A stretch of 33,177 bases of DNA from a virus. Below the pieces are notes generated by a model. The model made no database searches and was not told where the DNA came from. It worked only from the letters and a program-made list of their open reading frames with translations. The number at the start of each line of letters is the position of its first letter. Positions within the stretch are counted from its first letter, which is position 1. Positions 29,824 through 33,177 of this stretch are shown piece by piece. The position numbers and the translations under genes are program-made. The stretch spans positions 1 through 33,177 of IMG/VR virus record IMGVR_UViG_3300048592_000391. The stretch is one strand, 5' to 3'.

Positions 29824-31408
29824 TCTGCCCTCCAATCAATTCCCTCACCGCCGCCTGGTACGCCGTGGCGACCCACTCACCTACACCTGGCTCAGCCGCA
29901 GGCCGCACCCCACGCAGCGCCGACAGCATCCCCTCGCCCGCCAGCCGCCATTCGTGCATCATCGACTCACCCCACTCGCCCAGTGCGCCCCGGCCACCCT
30001 GCCGCAGCATCTTCGCACCCTGCTGCCGCACATCGTTGGCGATCCGACTCTCCAGCCGCTGGCGCACATCGGCGATCCACGCATTGGTCAAATCCGCTGC
30101 CAGCCCTGCCTGCTCCAGCAGCGCCGCCCGATTATCCGTCTCCCCGTCTCCCTCTGCCCCACTCTCCCCCTCTGCGCCCGTCGCCGCCCCGACCATCACG
30201 CCGTCGGCGTCGATCATCTGCATATTCAGCGGCATCAACAACACATCCCCGCCGGGCAGCGGGTCGAGGTTCTCACGCTCACGCGCTTCATTCGGCATCA
30301 ACATGCCGTTCTGAATCATCGTCGCGTACGCCTGCGTGCGCGTGTCGAGCGTGGCGCGCTCCAGCCCGTCCAACAGATATTCAATGTAGTAGCCCTGGCG
30401 CCGCTCTTCCGCCGTCAGCAGATCGGCCATCAGCCGCTGCTCGTCGCGCTTCGCCCACTCCAACAGCGTAAACTGCCGGAAATTGATCGCATGTTGCTCC
30501 GCGCTCGCATAGGTCGCCGTCTCGCCCACCGCCAACATATCCAGCGGCACGCCATACAGCCGCGCAATCTCCTGCACCTGGTACTGCCTGGTGCCCAGGA
30601 ACTGCGCCTCCTCCGGCGGAATCCCCACCACCTCTGGGGTTATACCCTCTTCCAAAATGTTCACGCGGTGGGCGTTGTCCAGCCCCTGCCACGTATCGGC
30701 AAACGACTCTCGCAGCCGCTTGAACGACTCCGGGTTCAGCCGTCCCGGATGCTTCAAAATAATCGACGGTCGCGACCCATTAGCGAAATAGCGCCCGCCG
30801 TACTCCTCCGTCGCCTGCGCCACACCCAACGCATTCATCGCCTGGCGCACCGGCGACATCCCCAGCGCCCCGCGCAGCATCGTATAGCGCAGATGGAGCA
30901 CCCGATAGCCAGGCAGCACGAACCCCTGCCCCATCGCGTCCGACCAGTACGTGTACTGCAGCCGGCCCGCCGCATTGCGCTCCACCCCTACCCGATCCGG
31001 CGCCAGCGGCCACAGCCCCCGCACCTGGTAATTGCTATCGTACTGAATCTCGGCGTAGGCATTGCCCCACGCCATACAGTGCGACACGCGCGTCTCGCGC
31101 ACCTCGTAGGCCGTCATCTCCGCATTGCCCGTCTGCGCCAGCACCGCGTACACCGGATGCTCCGTCGCCCGCGTGCGCTGCCGCCCCTCCCGCCGATACA
31201 GAATCAGCGGCACCGACGCCAGGCTCTGCCCCACAATGCGGATGCACGCCAACACCGTCATATTGCGCAGCGCACTATCCGCCGTCACCGTCACCCCGGC
31301 CACCGACGGCTGCATCGCCGCCAGCGACCCCAGCCGCGCCGACTCATCCAGCGCAATCGCCCGCTGCTCTGGCAGCCCCACCAACGAACGCACGAACGCC
31401 CCAATCAT
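29798..31408 (-). CDS. Portal protein (HK97 family)
   Basis: The 536-residue protein forms the dodecameric gate for DNA at the head vertex. It shows the family pattern: an N-terminal VTVTADSALRNMTVLACIRIVGQSLAS segment, an LYRREGRQRTRATEHPVYAVL strand, MTAYEVRETRVSHCMAWGNAYAEI, a RVLHLRYTMLRGALGMSPV stretch and a long ALGVAQATEEYGGRYFANGSRPSIIL helix. Later QYQVQEIARLYGVPLDMLAVGETATYASAEQHAINF and the TLLEWAKRDEQRLMADLLT core are typical. The ATG at 31408 overlaps the small membrane gene (ATGA). The acidic C-terminal part (from about 380) with MIDADGVMVGAATGAEG is variable. Confidence 0.94.
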   Translation of the reverse strand: MIGAFVRSLVGLPEQRAIALDESARLGSLAAMQPSVAGVTVTADSALRNMTVLACIRIVGQSLASVPLILYRREGRQRTRATEHPVYAVLAQTGNAEMTAYEVRETRVSHCMAWGNAYAEIQYDSNYQVRGLWPLAPDRVGVERNAAGRLQYTYWSDAMGQGFVLPGYRVLHLRYTMLRGALGMSPVRQAMNALGVAQATEEYGGRYFANGSRPSIILKHPGRLNPESFKRLRESFADTWQGLDNAHRVNILEEGITPEVVGIPPEEAQFLGTRQYQVQEIARLYGVPLDMLAVGETATYASAEQHAINFRQFTLLEWAKRDEQRLMADLLTAEERRQGYYIEYLLDGLERATLDTRTQAYATMIQNGMLMPNEARERENLDPLPGGDVLLMPLNMQMIDADGVMVGAATGAEGESGAEGDGETDNRAALLEQAGLAADLTNAWIADVRQRLESRIANDVRQQGAKMLRQGGRGALGEWGESMMHEWRLAGEGMLSALRGVRPAAEPGVGEWVATAYQAAVRELIGGQSGTATDHD

Positions 31409-31569
31409 GGCAGCCCCCGTTCGCGCAGCTCCGCCACCGTCGCCGCCAACAACAGCGCCACGCCGGCATACACCAACGCCGGCGCCGCCCCCAGCAGCCA
31501 ATACACCCCGATGCCAATCAGCACCAGCGCCAACACCCGGATCAAATCGAGCAAAACATTCCTGCGCAT
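31405..31569 (-). CDS. 54-residue two-helix membrane protein upstream of portal
   Basis: The peptide has a helix VLLDLIRVLALVLIGIGVYW, a short turn and a second helix (APALVYAGVALLLAATVAEL), ending RERGLP. The ATG at 31569 is followed by a stop that overlaps the portal start (ATGA), so it is coupled. It is the first gene of the structural operon. No family recognised; a holin-like or membrane-targeting role for head assembly are both possible. Confidence 0.65.
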   Translation of the reverse strand: MRRNVLLDLIRVLALVLIGIGVYWLLGAAPALVYAGVALLLAATVAELRERGLP

Positions 31570-31585
31570 TCGTCACCAATCCCAA

Positions 31586-31614
31586 AGGGTCGCTACACCC
31601 ATTGTAGCGACCCT
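31586..31614. promoter_or_regulatory. 12-bp hairpin in the leader of the portal operon
   Basis: AGGGTCGCTACA pairs with TGTAGCGACCCT around a five-base loop. It lies 16 bases upstream of the small membrane gene start. It could be a leader structure, an operator or a terminator-like element. On the minus strand a TACAAT hexamer lies in the stem, but without a good -35 box. Confidence 0.55.
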
Positions 31615-31655
31615 CCCGCCCCCGCATAGATGCACAATTGTTCCATTGCGCCCGC

Positions 31656-31678
31656 CAACGAGTTTTGAAAACTCGTTG
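31656..31678. promoter_or_regulatory. 23-bp perfect palindrome, candidate operator
   Basis: Arms CAACGAGTTTT and AAAACTCGTTG (11 bp each) meet at one central G. It is 9 bases upstream of the -35 box of the promoter at 31688 and between divergent operons. The symmetry suits a dimeric regulator. Confidence 0.65.
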
Positions 31679-31687
31679 AAAAATCTA

Positions 31688-31716
31688 TTGACAATTCAAT
31701 TGAATTGCTCTATTAT
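31688..31716 (+). promoter_or_regulatory. Strong sigma70-type promoter
   Basis: TTGACA (31688-31693), a 17-bp spacer and TATTAT (31711-31716) make the best promoter seen in the window. It drives the 31761-33020 gene pair, 45 bp upstream of the first start. The spacer is almost filled by a palindromic candidate operator. Confidence 0.85.
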
Positions 31717-31740
31717 TAGGTTATAGAGTTCAATTGAATT
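31692..31740. promoter_or_regulatory. Pair of palindromic operators over the promoter
   Basis: A 16-bp palindrome CAATTCAATTGAATTG (31692-31707) lies in the spacer, and a second TTCAATTGAA core (31729-31738) lies just downstream of the -10 box. The centres are 34 bp apart. A repressor binding both would shut the promoter. The AT-rich sites contrast with the GC-rich surroundings. Confidence 0.7.
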
Positions 31741-31760
31741 AGCAAACAGGAGTAGACACG

Positions 31761-32402
31761 ATGACAACCGCAACCAGCAATCTCGAACAGGCCGCCCGCA
31801 CATTCATTGCCCGCCGCGACCGTACCGCCCACCCGACCGGGAAATTCGACAACGCCGGTCGCTGGTATCCGTCCGAGTCCGAAACCTGCTCGTGCTGCTC
31901 ATCTGTGCGCAGCCCCAGCCGCAGCTACCCGTACAGCTACATGACCCACTGCCGCACGATGGCGCACGTCGCCAATCTGTACGGCGTCAGCGTCAGCGAA
32001 CTGCGCAAGGAAGTGCGCCGCCTCGACCCCGACAGCGCACCGGCAAAGCCAACGCGTGAGGGCGGCGAGCATTACTTCAAAGCCGTGCGCCGTATCACTG
32101 ACGAACTGTTTGTCAGCATCCACGACGGCAACACCACCTACCAAATCGGCAAGGAAATGAGAGAGCGTGCCCGCCAGCAGCACGGCGGCGGCTTTTACGC
32201 CTACCGCTCAATCGAAGCTGCAATCAAATTCGCCCGAACGGCAGAAGTCGACGATTTCGAGATCATCCAGGTGGAATGCGGCGGGCACTATTGTGTCTAC
32301 GGCGACAAGCTGGCTTTTAGCTACATGAAGCCGGTCGCCGTCGTCGGCCCGCAGGCATGGCCGCCATGCGCCGAGCGCGCGCAGCGGATGAATGCAGCGT
32401 AG
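31761..32402 (+). CDS. Hypothetical protein with Cys cluster and HTH-like segment
   Basis: This 213-residue protein is not recognised. A cysteine cluster ETCSCCSSVRS with a later HCR (residues about 40-65) may bind zinc. MAHVANLYGVSVSELRKEVRRLD (about 67-89) looks like a helix-turn-helix. The C-terminal half (about 100-190) is alpha/beta with SIHDGNTTYQIGKEMRERA, FYAYRSIEAAIKFA and VYGDKLAFSYMKPVAVV. It is the first gene behind the strong promoter with palindromic operators, divergent from the portal operon. It may be an autoregulated phage control protein, but that is inference. AGGAG precedes the ATG. Confidence 0.65.
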   Translation: MTTATSNLEQAARTFIARRDRTAHPTGKFDNAGRWYPSESETCSCCSSVRSPSRSYPYSYMTHCRTMAHVANLYGVSVSELRKEVRRLDPDSAPAKPTREGGEHYFKAVRRITDELFVSIHDGNTTYQIGKEMRERARQQHGGGFYAYRSIEAAIKFARTAEVDDFEIIQVECGGHYCVYGDKLAFSYMKPVAVVGPQAWPPCAERAQRMNAA

Positions 32403-32426
32403 TCAATCAATCGCCAACCAAAACCA

Positions 32427-32444
32427 GGGACGGGCAACCGTCCC
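32427..32444 (+). other. Hairpin in the gap before the last gene
   Basis: GGGACGG and CCGTCCC enclose a GCAA loop, a stable small hairpin. It lies 24 bases upstream of the next ATG and ends before its ribosome site (AGGAG). It could protect or process the mRNA. Confidence 0.45.
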
Positions 32445-32468
32445 CAATCTATTTAGGAGTCAAGTCCC

Positions 32469-33020
32469 ATGACAAACGATGAAAAACGTGCAGAGGTAGA
32501 GCGCATTGTGCGCGAGTTCACGACGCAGTACATCGAGCGCCGCCTGTTGTGGCAACTGGGACAGATCGTCCCTGGCGCCGACCAGAACGACGCGGTGCGC
32601 CATGCTCTCGTCCAGCTATATGCTGGTACGCCCGATGCTCTCCAATACACGATGGAGCCGCAAGAATGGCGCACGCTAGCGTTATACGGCGCTGGCGTCA
32701 TCGATGGCGACCCCGCAGAAATGCAAGAGATCGCACAGAGTATGGCCGAATGGCTGTTCAGCCTGCCAACGTACAACAGTTATCAAATTCCAGATTTTTG
32801 GGCAGACACTGAACTGGGGTCGTTGTGGTGGGCTGCTGTCATTCGCAACCGAGGAGACGAATTGATTACCATCAGTGAGGCCGCACGGCTGGCCGGCGTT
32901 ACGGTGCAGGCAATCTCTCAGCGCATCGAACGTGGCAAGCTCGACGCATTTATCGATCCGCTTGCGCCCGAACGGCAAGGCCGTCAAAAAGTGCGCCGCA
33001 GCGACGTAATGTCAGCCTGA
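32469..33020 (+). CDS. Hypothetical protein with C-terminal excisionase-like HTH
   Basis: This 183-residue protein has a helical N-terminal part (AEVERIVREFTTQYIERRLLWQL, PAEMQEIAQSMAEWLF, to about residue 125) without a known family. A C-terminal winged helix (ITISEAARLAGVTVQAISQRIERGKL, residues 133-158, then a basic RQGRQKVRRSDV) follows. The helix-turn-helix resembles that of the protein at 5525-5737. It is probably a regulator. AGGAG precedes the ATG. It ends just before the hairpin at the circle join and converges with the terminase operon. Confidence 0.7.
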   Translation: MTNDEKRAEVERIVREFTTQYIERRLLWQLGQIVPGADQNDAVRHALVQLYAGTPDALQYTMEPQEWRTLALYGAGVIDGDPAEMQEIAQSMAEWLFSLPTYNSYQIPDFWADTELGSLWWAAVIRNRGDELITISEAARLAGVTVQAISQRIERGKLDAFIDPLAPERQGRQKVRRSDVMSA

Positions 33021-33033
33021 GTTCGCGTACAAT

Positions 33034-33067
33034 AAAAGCGCCAGGCGGATCATCCTCCTGGCGCTTT
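33034..33067. terminator. Bidirectional terminator across the contig join
   Basis: AAAGCGCCAGG (33035-33045) pairs with CCTGGCGCTTT (33057-33067) across an 11-base loop. On the minus strand TTTTATT follows, on the plus strand a short TTT. It ends both the rightward control genes and the leftward terminase operon. The right arm equals bases 7-17, so the hairpin exists only in the closed circle. Confidence 0.85.
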
Positions 33068-33177
33068 CCATTCTCCCAATCTCTTTAATTCACCGGCTTC
33101 GACTGGGCACGACCCCTGCGGAATGGACACAGCCGCCGCCCCGTCCAGCGGAGCGCAGCGCCCACACAGCGCCACCC
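33051..33177. repeat. Right copy of the 127-bp terminal direct repeat
   Basis: It is identical to bases 1-127. One of the two copies should be dropped when the circle is closed. Confidence 0.95.

Noticed and set aside
29543-31726. Very long open frame on the plus strand opposite the portal and protease genes
   Set aside because: It is antisense to two confidently assigned genes, with Arg/His/Pro-rich composition typical of shadow frames in high-GC DNA, and has no domain.

Overview
The window is one complete circular genome of a temperate, siphovirus-type tailed phage (HK97 head module, long non-contractile tail). The first and last 127 bases are identical, so the contig closes into a circle of 33,050 bp, and a terminator hairpin spans the join. 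GC content is high. A 3' fragment of a bacterial tRNA-His beside the integrase shows that the phage integrates into a tRNA gene. The host is not identifiable from the sequence. Intergenic AATCTCCC-type short tandem repeats and the GC content would fit a Chloroflexota host, but that is a weak guess.

Layout. Minus strand, 4838 to 235: a holin-like protein, a membrane-anchored CHAT (caspase-like) protease, a small membrane protein, an HNH endonuclease, the small and large terminase subunits, a small unknown protein and a LuxR-type helix-turn-helix protein. 5000-6806: a standalone HIRAN protein (minus), an excisionase-like protein (plus), the attP region and a tyrosine integrase (minus). Plus strand, 6962 to 16866: early genes, with two tandem replication modules. 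Each module has a winged-helix initiator-like gene carrying a repeat array inside its coding sequence, followed by a DUF3102-family gene. The first DUF3102 copy is truncated and fused to a membrane segment. After these come zinc-binding proteins, a Mom-like acyltransferase-fold protein, and an FtsK/SpoIIIE-type DNA translocase operon with membrane partners. Minus strand, 31569 to 16970: small membrane protein, portal, protease, capsid, an exported or anchored protein, connectors, tail tube, tail chaperones with a -1 frameshift, tape measure, Dit, tail-tip protein, and a fibre with an SGNH hydrolase domain. Plus strand, 31761-33020: two genes behind a strong promoter with palindromic operators, probably the lysogeny or control region.

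No CI-type repressor and no endolysin were recognised. The items most worth following are the phage-borne CHAT protease next to the holin, the two origin-like arrays inside initiator genes, the DUF3102-membrane fusion, the Mom-like protein and the FtsK-type operon.
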